Positions 9,363 to 18,613 of a stretch of DNA of 64,000 nucleotides are shown here, piece by piece. The notes under the pieces are model-generated. The model searched no databases, was not told the origin of the DNA, and saw nothing but the letters and a program-made list of their open reading frames with translations. The number at the start of each line of letters is the position of its first letter. The stretch's first letter is position 1. Location: positions 43,632 through 107,631 of the forward strand of contig NZ_FUXH01000007.1 in assembly GCF_900167225.1 (NCBI RefSeq), written 5' to 3'. Source of the DNA: Porphyromonas crevioricanis. GTDB lineage: Bacteria; Bacteroidota; Bacteroidia; Bacteroidales; Porphyromonadaceae. Made by a program: the position numbers and the translations under genes.

Positions 9363-11306
9363 TCAACGCCCAAAACGGCTTTGAATCTCAGCTTCTTCTA
9401 TAATCGAAACAATGAGTTTTCCCCCGGCTGTATAGGTCGCATCCGGCAAAGCAAATAAGTCCGAAAGGAGCTTCAAGGCCTCTTCTTCACAAAGTTGTCT
9501 GCCATAGGGCCAAGCCCTGAGGGAAGCTATCTTATGAGCAATAGCCTTGTAGACCTCCTCTTCTGCCGAACATAACACTCCGTCCAGATAGGCCTGTATG
9601 ATCTCCGTAACAATGTCTCCGGCATCGGTGGCAATAATCAGGGGAGCTGCTGTAAGGGAATAGTTCTCTCCACAAGGAGACAAATCAAATCCGACTTTCC
9701 GCAGCTGCTCCAAAATAGGCGGAAGTTTAGCATGATCTGAAGTGGGGAATGAGAGTGTATCAGGGAAAAGGAGCTGTTGCTGCTCTATCTTTCCTCTCCG
9801 ACATTGCTCAAGGAAATGATCGTAGAGGACACGCTCGTGCGCTCGATGATAATCCACCAAAGCCAGGCCTTCTGGCCGCGTCGTAATCAAATATCGATCT
9901 CCGTACAGATAGAAAGGACGAAGGGAGGGAGAAGAAGAAGTTGGGGGATCGAAAAGCTCCGAAGCAGCATTTGCCTGAGACATGCAAGTAATACTCGTAT
10001 AGCGTCCTGCCGGGAATGGCATATCATACATCGGGTGAGACTGCTTGGCCGAATCCTTGGGCTGCTCCGGCGAATAGCTTTCGGAAGGATGGTGCTTACC
10101 TCTGATCTGCTTAAAAAGATCGGCCCAAGGAATATTACTTTCCTCCGACAAATCGGGGGAATTCTTGGTAGTAGTCCCCCTTGTGGCCGGCACATCAAAA
10201 GGATTATAGCTGGGATCAAGGTCTACCGCCGGGAGTGTCAGATCTCCTTTTTCAACCCCTCGATAAGGAGGGATGGAAATCGTATGCTGTGCCTCGAAAT
10301 CTATTGTCGGAATTGCGTGAGCTGAAGCCAACCCCTCTCTGGTCAGGTTGTGCAAAAAGCGGAAAATACTCTGTTCATCTTCAAATTTAATTTCCGTCTT
10401 GGCTGGGTGAATATTGACATCAATAGATGCCGGATCCACTGTCAGGTAAATAAAGTAGTTCGGTTGTTCTCCAGGTCTGACAATTCCTTCGTAGGCACTA
10501 AGTACGGCTTTGTGGAAAAAAGCGTGTCTCATGAAGCGATTGTTCACAAAAAAGAATTGCTTGGCTCCTCGCTTACGAGCTCCCTCAGGCCTTCCTACAA
10601 AACCTTCTATCTTGAATATCGGTCCATCCAGAACTATCGAGATAAGATCTTTGTCGTATTTCTTGCCGAGTGTATCGATAATACGCAACTTCGTGCTACT
10701 CTTCTCTAAATTGTATATCTGCTGTCCATTGTGCTGGACCTCAAATGAGATCTCCGGGTGCACTAATACAATTCGCTCTATCTCCTGCAGGATATTCCGA
10801 AGCTCTGTATCGTTGCTTTTGAGGAACTTGCGCCGAGCAGGGATGTTGTAGAAGAGATTTTTGATGGAAAAGATACTCCCTACAGGGGCTGTACAAGGCT
10901 CGGAAGCAACCAACTCCGAACCTGATATACACAGCTTGATACCCAACTCCTCATCCTCCGGACGAGTAATCAACTCTACTTGAGATACTGCAGCGATCGA
11001 AGCCAGAGCTTCTCCTCTGAAACCTTTTGTATGCAAGGAAAAGAGATCCTCCACCTTGCTAATCTTCGATGTTGCATGGCGTTCAAAGGCCATACGGGCA
11101 TCAGTAGCAGACATGCCGATCCCATTATCGATAACTCGGATGAGATCTCGCCCAGCCTCTGACAACTCAATCCTAACATGGGTAGCATGGGCATCCAGCG
11201 CATTCTCGACAAGCTCCTTGATCACCGAAGCTGGTCTTTGTATGACCTCCCCCGCTGCAATCTGGTTGGCAATACTGTCCGGAAGGAGATGGATAATGTC
11301 GCTCAT
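9363..11306 (-). CDS. mutL: DNA mismatch repair protein MutL
   Basis: GHKL ATPase linking MutS mismatch recognition to strand excision. The N-terminal ATPase motifs are clear: 'ELVENALDAHAT' (~31-42), 'DNGIGMS' (~60), 'GFRGEALASIAAVS' (~96). A linker of ~120 polar residues leads to the C-terminal dimerisation/endonuclease region. There, near residue 483, 'DYHRAHERVLYD' stands where endonuclease-type MutL carries DQHA(X)2E(X)4E; the Q, A and final E are changed to Y, R and D. Nicking activity is therefore uncertain. Length (647) is typical. It lies 4 nt after the small membrane-protein gene and is probably cotranscribed. Confidence 0.96.
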   Translation of the reverse strand: MSDIIHLLPDSIANQIAAGEVIQRPASVIKELVENALDAHATHVRIELSEAGRDLIRVIDNGIGMSATDARMAFERHATSKISKVEDLFSLHTKGFRGEALASIAAVSQVELITRPEDEELGIKLCISGSELVASEPCTAPVGSIFSIKNLFYNIPARRKFLKSNDTELRNILQEIERIVLVHPEISFEVQHNGQQIYNLEKSSTKLRIIDTLGKKYDKDLISIVLDGPIFKIEGFVGRPEGARKRGAKQFFFVNNRFMRHAFFHKAVLSAYEGIVRPGEQPNYFIYLTVDPASIDVNIHPAKTEIKFEDEQSIFRFLHNLTREGLASAHAIPTIDFEAQHTISIPPYRGVEKGDLTLPAVDLDPSYNPFDVPATRGTTTKNSPDLSEESNIPWADLFKQIRGKHHPSESYSPEQPKDSAKQSHPMYDMPFPAGRYTSITCMSQANAASELFDPPTSSSPSLRPFYLYGDRYLITTRPEGLALVDYHRAHERVLYDHFLEQCRRGKIEQQQLLFPDTLSFPTSDHAKLPPILEQLRKVGFDLSPCGENYSLTAAPLIIATDAGDIVTEIIQAYLDGVLCSAEEEVYKAIAHKIASLRAWPYGRQLCEEEALKLLSDLFALPDATYTAGGKLIVSIIEEAEIQSRFGR

Positions 11307-11309
11307 TGT

Positions 11310-11693
11310 TCAGATGAAAATATTAAACTGGCGCAAGGCCACGACAACAGCAGCTGCAACAATCATGAGCAAGAGTAGCTTGATCACTTTTTGCAGGCGA
11401 GTGGAAGCATTCTCTCCTCTCTCTCTTTGGGAGCGCAGGTGACTGGTTCCCTGCACAAAACTGCCTCGGATACGTCTTTCAACATCACTGAGTGTCCTCG
11501 GAGTGTCTTGCTCTGCCAGAGGCTTAGCCTGTTCATCTACCCCCTCAGCAGGAAGTTCTCCTCTCTCAATCATTTCGGAGCGAATACGAGCTATTCGCTT
11601 TTCCAGTTCTTCCTTTTTGGGATCCCAATAGATGGGTTTATGGTTGAAAGACCTGGGTTTGCGAGGTCTGTAGAAACTTTGAAATAGAGCCAT
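11310..11693 (-). CDS. Small C-tail-anchored membrane protein, conserved in Bacteroidota
   Basis: 127 residues. A basic N-terminus contains 'FNHKPIYWDPKKEELEKR', a segment I recognise as shared by small Bacteroidota proteins of unknown function in this position. The middle is charged, and one hydrophobic helix 'VIKLLLLMIVAAAVVVAL' (~105-122) ends the protein, so it is probably tail-anchored in the inner membrane. Its first ~34 codons overlap the end of the upstream LptA-like gene in another frame. The conserved N-terminal segment lies inside the overlap, which supports the upstream start. Function unknown. Confidence 0.75.
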   Translation of the reverse strand: MALFQSFYRPRKPRSFNHKPIYWDPKKEELEKRIARIRSEMIERGELPAEGVDEQAKPLAEQDTPRTLSDVERRIRGSFVQGTSHLRSQRERGENASTRLQKVIKLLLLMIVAAAVVVALRQFNIFI

Positions 11694-13702
11694 TGTGGAT
11701 CTTTGTTAGCATTTTGATCTTGCCTTTCCTCCTCTTCCCTATTCATCGATGAGCGAAGAGGATAGAAGACAGTGGGATTATCGGTCTGCCGTTTGGTCTG
11801 CGTGGACGAAGAAGAGCCTATTGCAAGGTCTTCCCTCCTCTCGGCTTCTCCCTCTAGAGGGGCAGACGGGGGGATATCTCCCTGCAAGGAAGACAAACTA
11901 TCCCTCTGCAAAAGTTTTAACTCCAATTGTCGATAAGCCAGCAATGCCGCATCTGCTCCTCTGAAACGACTCAGGTCTCTGAGTGACGGAGGTCGATACC
12001 TCTTCCCTTCTTTGGATCGAAAGATATCATCCGGGCCACTCGGCCTATCATCTCCTTTCCATCCAAAGCCGGGCAATCTCCTGAGAGCAGGATCGGTCAG
12101 CTTGATTGGATAGACTTTACCCCAAGAAGGTACCCACTTTACTTTCTGCAAAGAATCATTGGCAAAAGAAGCAAACATGCGGTCACTCTTCATCCTGTTC
12201 ATGGCATAATACTGCTTAGTACCTTCCTTGGCAAAATAGAAAATACTCTCTACACTATCCAAGGCTTCCATAAAACGAGCAGTACTGTCCTGAAAGAATA
12301 TATTGAGCTTCTGCGAAGAGAGCTGGTTGTACATCATCGTATCGATCTGCTGCATACCTATCACTCCACTTCTGGCCACAGCGGCTTCCAATGTGGAATC
12401 GGACAAATACACATGTATCGTGTCTGCAGACAGTTGATTCTCTTCACTCCAAAGAACCGGCCTACCAAACAAGCCGATAAGAGAATCAGCAGAGCTGTAT
12501 TCCAACGAATCCGCCACAGCCTGAGCATCTCTACGCCAAGCTCGAACATTCCGATAGGCTCGGATAATATATCTATCCACTGTATCTTGCCGGCTAACAG
12601 CCTCCGGCGATACCCCGGGCTGTACAGGGAGCTGTGAGTCCGAAGGCTGTGTACTCTTCGTTAGTTCCTCGGAAGCAAACCAAGCATAGTATTCTTCGGA
12701 CTTTTGTGGTCGTGGGATAGCAGGCCATTGCCTGTCCTTGTAGGATATCATTTCCAAAGTATCCGCTCCTACATGCAGAGTATCTGCACGAGAGTAATCT
12801 ACGGCTCGAGCTCTCTCAGCAGCAAAAGCATACTCTCGCTTTTCATCGAAATAGCCGTACTGCCCATACAAATCAGCTCGGTGGGTTGTATCTATTAAAT
12901 GCATACTACCGAAGACTTCTCCCCACTTTTGCTTGCTATCATAGTAGATGGAATCTCCAGTCATGCTCCGCCCACGAGAGTGAACAGTCGATCCATTCAA
13001 TAATATCCCCACATCTTTCTGAGTATCATACACACCACGAGTAGTGACGATGCGCCCCGAATCGGAAACGATCGTTGTGGGCCCCAGCATAGTGGCAATA
13101 TGAGATTTTGTACTGTAGTGGAGATTCTCTGTCTCCATCACAAAATTTTCATTCTCAAGCGATACGGCTTCTTGAAATTCGGCCTCCTCGGTACGCACAT
13201 CATACTGACCATAGCCGGAAGAAAGAGTATTGACCGAATCTACGATTGTCCCTCCATTGAAATAATAAGCCAGTCCGACATTGCGGTCATAGTCCAGGCT
13301 GTCCGTATAGAGTGTAGCATGCCCATTGTCAAGGCTCACCTCATGTCTAAGACGAGCCAGACGCAAAAAACCATCATAATCTATATGCTTGGCATATATG
13401 TTTACAGTGTCTTCTTGAATATGTATACGACCAAATCCTTCAAATGAATTTGCACGCTCATTGAGATAAGCACTATCGCACTTCATCACGGCAATGCCGT
13501 GGCGAAACTTCACATTGCCGACCAAACGCTTGATGTCGGGTGAATAGTTGGCATCGTAGTTCAATAAATCGGCGTGCTCAAGAATGATACGTTTCTTCTC
13601 CGGCTCATTAGGTTTGGGCGACCAAGCCAGAAACCCGATGGCACACAGACAAAAAACTATCGCCAGAGGGACGAAGCCAAGAGAACGCTCCCGATGCGAC
13701 AT
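11591..13702 (-). CDS. LptA/OstA-like organic-solvent-tolerance domain protein
   Basis: 703 residues with one N-terminal membrane segment (~8-28) and a periplasmic body. Residues ~40-200 show the repeated beta-strand pattern of the LptA/OstA fold ('IILEHADLLNYD', 'RLVGNVKFRHG', 'MKCDSAYLNERANSFEGFGRIHI'), and OstA-like repeats recur up to about residue 480. LptA-type proteins form the periplasmic bridge carrying lipopolysaccharide to the outer membrane. Bacteroidota have long OstA-domain proteins of this kind; whether this one is the LPS bridge or an accessory is inference. Its last ~34 codons overlap the next gene. It follows the parvulin gene by 6 nt. Confidence 0.8.
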   Translation of the reverse strand: MSHRERSLGFVPLAIVFCLCAIGFLAWSPKPNEPEKKRIILEHADLLNYDANYSPDIKRLVGNVKFRHGIAVMKCDSAYLNERANSFEGFGRIHIQEDTVNIYAKHIDYDGFLRLARLRHEVSLDNGHATLYTDSLDYDRNVGLAYYFNGGTIVDSVNTLSSGYGQYDVRTEEAEFQEAVSLENENFVMETENLHYSTKSHIATMLGPTTIVSDSGRIVTTRGVYDTQKDVGILLNGSTVHSRGRSMTGDSIYYDSKQKWGEVFGSMHLIDTTHRADLYGQYGYFDEKREYAFAAERARAVDYSRADTLHVGADTLEMISYKDRQWPAIPRPQKSEEYYAWFASEELTKSTQPSDSQLPVQPGVSPEAVSRQDTVDRYIIRAYRNVRAWRRDAQAVADSLEYSSADSLIGLFGRPVLWSEENQLSADTIHVYLSDSTLEAAVARSGVIGMQQIDTMMYNQLSSQKLNIFFQDSTARFMEALDSVESIFYFAKEGTKQYYAMNRMKSDRMFASFANDSLQKVKWVPSWGKVYPIKLTDPALRRLPGFGWKGDDRPSGPDDIFRSKEGKRYRPPSLRDLSRFRGADAALLAYRQLELKLLQRDSLSSLQGDIPPSAPLEGEAERREDLAIGSSSSTQTKRQTDNPTVFYPLRSSMNREEEERQDQNANKDPQWLYFKVSTDLANPGLSTINPSIGIPKRKNWKSE

Positions 13703-13708
13703 TCCCGT

Positions 13709-15097
13709 TTAATCGTTGTGATGAAGCCAACCCGGGTACTGAAACTCACAGTTTCTATACTCGGGATTCATATACACATAGGTCTCTTTTTGCTTTGTGC
13801 GTACCCACTCGTCCAGTACAGACTGGCGCTTCTTGCTCAGAGCCATTTCTTTGATGACCTGGAAATCGTTTACCAAATCGGCACGATGCCCCTCTTTCAA
13901 GGTCTTGAGCTTGACAATCACCACCTCTTTGTTGCCCTTTTTGGTTGTCACAACAATGGGTTGGGATATCTCACCTGGCTTCATTTTATAAATGTCCTTA
14001 CCAAGGTCTTGTGGCAAATCCTCATATCTGAAAGAAGGAGAGCCAGAGAGTTCGCTATTCTCACTCGTATTGAGTAGTAAGCCTCCGTTGTTACGCGAGT
14101 CCTTATCCTCGGAGTAATCACGGACTGCATCCTCAAAAGAGATCTGCCCCTTATTTACCTCCATACGTAACGAATCCAGCTTGGCAACTGCCGCCTCCAG
14201 AGCCTGATCAGAGATTTGAGGACGAAGCAAAATCTGCCTGAAATTGATCAGATCGCCCTTCTTGTCAATAAGCTGCACGATATGATAGCCCTCCTCTGTT
14301 TTGATCACTTGAGAAACGTATCGATCCGTACTAGGCATATTGAAAACGACATTGGCAAAATCAGGATCAAGAGAAGCCCGACCTACATAGCCATACTCTC
14401 CACCTTGCAGGGCAGTCCGCTTGTCTTCGCTATACAGCCTTGCTAAAGTGGAAAATTCACTATTCCCTTTGCTTACCTCGGATGCAAATCCACGTAGCTT
14501 ATCCTTGATTGCGTCGATCTCGGCCAAAGCAATCTCCGGCTTAATGCTGATGGCCTGTACCTCCACACTGGTGGGGATATACGGCAAACTGTCAACTGGT
14601 GTACTTTGCACAAACGAACGAATTTCCGAAGGAGAGACCTTTACGTTCTGTGCTATCTTGTATTGCATCTGCCGTACAATCTCACTGTTGCGCGCTATGC
14701 GCCTTTGGTCTTCCCTTATTTGCGAATACTTCTTGTTGAAGTACTCCTCCATCTTCTCCCGTGTACCATAATAGTTAGACACGGCATTGTTAAGCCAAGT
14801 CTCCACATAGCGGTTCACCTGAGCGTCATCGACCTGTATACTGTCTATCTTGGCCTGATTCAGGAAGAGCTTCTGCACAGCTATCTGCTCGGGGATATAA
14901 CAATCGTAATTCCCGGCCAGCTTATGCCCCTCACTCATCAGATAGAGCTTTTGGTTTTCCACATCCGATTTGAGGATAGGTTCGTCCCCTACCATCCATA
15001 TAACTTCATCAATCACATTCTTTTGGCCGAACAGACCAGATACAGGCGACAGGGCTAAGGCCACGGCCAACAGTGTACGAGAAAATTTCTTTTGCAT
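13709..15097 (-). CDS. Periplasmic parvulin-type peptidyl-prolyl isomerase, SurA-like
   Basis: Foldase/chaperone for outer-membrane proteins. A signal peptide (~1-24, ending near 'SGLFGQ') is followed by a SurA-like N-terminal helical domain ('DEVIWMVGDEPILKSDVENQ' at ~29-48). Two PpiC/rotamase domains follow at ~170-275 ('FSTLARLYSEDKRTALQGGEYGYV') and ~285-385 ('FEDAVRDYSEDKDSRNNGG'). 462 residues is close to SurA length. Placement next to an LptA-like gene fits an envelope-assembly block. The TAA/ATG gap to the downstream gene is only 6 nt. Confidence 0.92.
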   Translation of the reverse strand: MQKKFSRTLLAVALALSPVSGLFGQKNVIDEVIWMVGDEPILKSDVENQKLYLMSEGHKLAGNYDCYIPEQIAVQKLFLNQAKIDSIQVDDAQVNRYVETWLNNAVSNYYGTREKMEEYFNKKYSQIREDQRRIARNSEIVRQMQYKIAQNVKVSPSEIRSFVQSTPVDSLPYIPTSVEVQAISIKPEIALAEIDAIKDKLRGFASEVSKGNSEFSTLARLYSEDKRTALQGGEYGYVGRASLDPDFANVVFNMPSTDRYVSQVIKTEEGYHIVQLIDKKGDLINFRQILLRPQISDQALEAAVAKLDSLRMEVNKGQISFEDAVRDYSEDKDSRNNGGLLLNTSENSELSGSPSFRYEDLPQDLGKDIYKMKPGEISQPIVVTTKKGNKEVVIVKLKTLKEGHRADLVNDFQVIKEMALSKKRQSVLDEWVRTKQKETYVYMNPEYRNCEFQYPGWLHHND

Positions 15098-15133
15098 GGT
15101 ATGGGATGTTTGCTCTGTATTACTTGGTATAAA

Positions 15134-17314
15134 TCAATTGGCCAAATCGGAGAGGAACTTTACCCTCAGTAGTCGTATTTCGTCCTCGCTATATTCATCA
15201 CCCAACTCTTCCTGAGCGGCTTCGAGAGAATCCGAAGTCGATTCTTTGAAGTAGTCATAAATGTCACTGACATGGTCGGGGTCCATAGCCTCTTCGATAA
15301 AGTAGTCGATGTTGAGGTGCGTACCAGAGTAGACAATCGCCTCTATCTCGGAGAGCAATTCATCGAACTCCAATCCGTGGCTCATGGCTATATCGTCCAA
15401 AGCCACCTTACGGTCTATCTGCTGCACAATAGCAACTTTCATCTTCGACTTATTGGCCAGCGTTTTCACTCGAAGGTCTTCAGGACGTTCTATGTCATTA
15501 TCTTCAACGTGCCGCTTAATCAAATCCAAAAATTCCTGCCCGTATCTCTTGGCTTTGCCGGCTCCCACTCCCGGGATCTTCTGCAGCTCCTCCATGGTCA
15601 CAGGATAGAATGTAGCCATAGCCTCCATACTGACATCCTGAAAGACAACATAGGGGGGCACTTTGTGGCGAGATCCGATCTTCTTGCGCAGATCTTTCAT
15701 CATGGAGAATAGCACCGGGTCTACCGCACCACCCGATCCGCCACCCGAAGTACGTGGCACAGCACTCTCGCTGTCTTCCTCTTCATCCTCACTGGGGATC
15801 TGGAAGCTAACCGGTTTCTTGAGATATTTCTTACCCTTCGGAGTCTCTTTGAGCAGGCCATAATTCTCTATATCCTTACTTAAATATCCTTCGATCAGGG
15901 CTTGTCTGATCACACTATTGAGAGTCTCTTCGGATTCTTTCTCACACACACCGAAGCTTTCCAGCTGATCATGCTTAAACGATTCCACCTCGGCAGAGTT
16001 TTCTCCGCGAAGTATCTTGATTACGTAATCCGTTTTGAACTTGCTTTTGAGTTCCTGGACGGCCTCCAACACGCTCACTAATAACTCCTTTGCTTCCACC
16101 TGTTTTACCGGCATCAAACAATTATCACAACTGCCGCAGTTATCTTTCTCGTACTCCTCTCCGAAGTAGTGCAAGAGCAACTTGCGACGACAAACTCTCG
16201 ATTCGGCATAAGCTGCCGTCTCAATCAATAATTGCCTGCCAATCTCCTGCTCGCTGATGGGTTTGCCTTTCATGAATTTCTCCAGCTTGGCAAGATCTTT
16301 CTTACTATAGAAAGCCAGACAAATACCCTCACCCCCATCTCGCCCGGCTCTGCCGGTTTCCTGATAGTATCCCTCCAGACTCTTAGGCATATCGTAGTGA
16401 ATCACGTAGCGCACGTCCGGCTTATCGATACCCATACCGAAAGCAATTGTCGCTACAATCACATCGGCACGCTCTTCCAGAAAAGCATCCTGGTTTTCCG
16501 CCCTCTCTTTGGGATCCATACCCGCATGGTAAGGGAGAGCGCTAATCCCATTGGCCTGCAAAATTTGGGCAAAGGTAGTAACCTTATTCCTACTCATGCA
16601 ATACACAATTCCACTTTTCCCGGGCATGGAGAGGATAAATTTGACCACTTCCCGATCTACATTTTCATTCTTGGGTTTTACCTGATAAAATAAGTTCGGG
16701 CGGTTGAATGAACTCTTGAATATCGTCGGAGAATTAAGGCCCAAATTCTTCTGTATATCGTGCTGCACCTTGGGGGTGGCCGTAGCCGTGAGAGCAATCA
16801 CAGGGCGAGGAGATATTTCGTTGATAATAGGCCGAATACGCCTGTACTCTGGTCTAAAGTCATGCCCCCATTCCGAAATACAGTGAGCCTCATCGACTGC
16901 ATAAAAAGAGACATGCACAGTCCGCAGAAAGGCTATATTCTCTTCCTTATTGAGCGATTCGGGGGCTACATACAACAGCTTGGTAATGCCGGCTCGGATG
17001 TCTTGCCGCACCCGCTCTATCTGTACCTTGGTAAGAGAAGAGTTTAGAAAATGTGCTATACCGTCATCACTACTCACATAACGTATAGCATCGACTTGAT
17101 TCTTCATCAAGGCAATTAGGGGAGATACTACGATGGCCGTACCCGGCAAGATAAGAGCCGGCAGTTGGTAGCAAAGGCTCTTGCCTCCTCCCGTAGGCAT
17201 CCGAACAAAGGTATCCTTCCCCTCCAATACGTTTCGTATGATAGCTTCTTGGTTACCCTTGAATGTATCGAAGCCGAAATACTCTTTCAGTTTAAGAGTT
17301 AAGTCGTCCACCAT
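15134..17314 (-). CDS. recQ: ATP-dependent DNA helicase RecQ
   Basis: 3'-5' superfamily 2 helicase in recombination and fork repair. Visible elements in order: motif 0 'FKGNQEAIIRNVLEGKD', Walker A 'MPTGGGKSLCYQLP' (~42-55), DEAH box 'YAVDEAHCISEWGHDFRPEY', motif VI 'YYQETGRAGRDGG', RQC zinc cysteines 'CRRKLLLHYF...CGSCDNC', and an HRDC domain (~530-605). A C-terminal helix-turn region (~610-726) ends acidic, as in Bacteroidota RecQ. I start at ATG 17314 ('MVDDLTLKLKEYFGF'); a TTG 51 nt upstream would add an unlikely peptide. clpX is 62 bp upstream. Confidence 0.97.
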   Translation of the reverse strand: MVDDLTLKLKEYFGFDTFKGNQEAIIRNVLEGKDTFVRMPTGGGKSLCYQLPALILPGTAIVVSPLIALMKNQVDAIRYVSSDDGIAHFLNSSLTKVQIERVRQDIRAGITKLLYVAPESLNKEENIAFLRTVHVSFYAVDEAHCISEWGHDFRPEYRRIRPIINEISPRPVIALTATATPKVQHDIQKNLGLNSPTIFKSSFNRPNLFYQVKPKNENVDREVVKFILSMPGKSGIVYCMSRNKVTTFAQILQANGISALPYHAGMDPKERAENQDAFLEERADVIVATIAFGMGIDKPDVRYVIHYDMPKSLEGYYQETGRAGRDGGEGICLAFYSKKDLAKLEKFMKGKPISEQEIGRQLLIETAAYAESRVCRRKLLLHYFGEEYEKDNCGSCDNCLMPVKQVEAKELLVSVLEAVQELKSKFKTDYVIKILRGENSAEVESFKHDQLESFGVCEKESEETLNSVIRQALIEGYLSKDIENYGLLKETPKGKKYLKKPVSFQIPSEDEEEDSESAVPRTSGGGSGGAVDPVLFSMMKDLRKKIGSRHKVPPYVVFQDVSMEAMATFYPVTMEELQKIPGVGAGKAKRYGQEFLDLIKRHVEDNDIERPEDLRVKTLANKSKMKVAIVQQIDRKVALDDIAMSHGLEFDELLSEIEAIVYSGTHLNIDYFIEEAMDPDHVSDIYDYFKESTSDSLEAAQEELGDEYSEDEIRLLRVKFLSDLAN

Positions 17315-17376
17315 AGATAGATCATAATGTTGATTACAGGTATAGTCGCTGTTGTTTGTTGGCAAGGGCCAAACTC

Positions 17377-18603
17377 CTACTTCTTGTTTCGCAAATATTC
17401 TTTTTCGGCAAAAGCACGTGTTACGGTCAGTTGCTTCTGGTCTTCACCGGGCAGGTTAAACATCGCGTCAAGCATGATTGTCTCCACAATAGCTCGGAGT
17501 CCTCTGGCACCCAACTTCTCTTCTATGGCCTTATCTACAATAAAATCCAAGGCTTCGTCTTTGAATTTGAGTGTGATCCCGTCCATCTCGAACAACTTGG
17601 TGTACTGTCTGGTGATAGCATTCTTCGGTTCGGTGAGAATCCGTTTGAGAGTATCTCTATCCAGTGGATCGAGGTAAGACAAAATGGGAAGACGCCCGAT
17701 AATCTCAGGGATCAATCCATAGCTCTTCAGGTCTTGATGGGTGACATACTGCAGCATATCCTCCGGCTTAATCTGCTTGACATTCTGACTGGAAGTATAG
17801 CCTACGACCCTTGTATTGAGGCGTCTGGCAATACGCTTCTCTATCCCATCGAAAGCTCCGGCACAGACAAAGAGTATCTGCTTGGTGTTTACGGCTATGA
17901 GCTTCTGTTCGGGGTGCTTACGTCCTCCTTCGGGTGGCACATTTACCACAGAGCCTTCAAGCAATTTCAACAAACCTTGCTGCACACCCTCTCCGCTGAC
18001 ATCTCGGGTAATAGAGGGGTTATCGCTTTTGCGAGCGATCTTGTCTATCTCATCAATAAACACAATCCCTCGCTCGGCCTTGGAGACATTATAGTCCGAA
18101 GCCTGCAACAGCCGTGTGATGATGCTTTCTATATCTTCTCCTACATAACCGGCTTCGGTGAGCACTGTGGCATCCACGATAGTAAAAGGCACCTTGAGCA
18201 TCCGGGCAATAGTGCGAGCCAGCAAGGTCTTACCCGTACCAGTAGGGCCGAGCAGTATCACATTGCTCTTCTCTATCTCCGTCTCATTCTCATCTCCCTG
18301 CTGCAAAAGCCGCTTATAATGGTTATATACGGCAACGGACAAGTATCGCTTGGCTGCATCCTGCCCCACGACATAGAGATCCAAAAAGGCCTTGATCTCT
18401 TTCGGCTTGGGTAATGGGGTTTCGTTGAGGGTCTCGAGTGTCTTATCCGATTGGCGGATCATGTCTCGGCTCACCTCGACAGCCCTCATGGCACAATCTG
18501 AACAAATAGACCCACTCAGGCCTCTCAACAAGAGAGAGGTCTGACTTTCGGGTGCTCCACAAAAGTCGCAATGCCCCTCCTGGGGCTTATTATTTTTGCT
18601 CAT
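17377..18603 (-). CDS. clpX: ClpX, ATPase subunit of the ClpXP protease
   Basis: AAA+ unfoldase that feeds tagged proteins to ClpP. The N-terminal C4 zinc-binding domain is present ('CDFCGAPES' ... 'SICSDCAMRA', ~13-41). The AAA+ core carries Walker A 'GPTGTGKTLLA' (~122-132), Walker B 'IVFIDEIDK' and the pore/RKH region 'GEGVQQGLLKLLEG'; the sensor II/C-terminal domain runs to ~400. 408 residues is standard. It starts 10 nt after the clpP stop and is cotranscribed with it. Confidence 0.98.
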   Translation of the reverse strand: MSKNNKPQEGHCDFCGAPESQTSLLLRGLSGSICSDCAMRAVEVSRDMIRQSDKTLETLNETPLPKPKEIKAFLDLYVVGQDAAKRYLSVAVYNHYKRLLQQGDENETEIEKSNVILLGPTGTGKTLLARTIARMLKVPFTIVDATVLTEAGYVGEDIESIITRLLQASDYNVSKAERGIVFIDEIDKIARKSDNPSITRDVSGEGVQQGLLKLLEGSVVNVPPEGGRKHPEQKLIAVNTKQILFVCAGAFDGIEKRIARRLNTRVVGYTSSQNVKQIKPEDMLQYVTHQDLKSYGLIPEIIGRLPILSYLDPLDRDTLKRILTEPKNAITRQYTKLFEMDGITLKFKDEALDFIVDKAIEEKLGARGLRAIVETIMLDAMFNLPGEDQKQLTVTRAFAEKEYLRNKK

Positions 18604-18613
18604 ACACCGAAGC

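Noticed and set aside
17356..18414. Long plus-strand open frame (352 codons) opposite clpX
   Set aside because: It is the antisense shadow of clpX, whose protein is unmistakable; the shadow has no coherent domain or start context.
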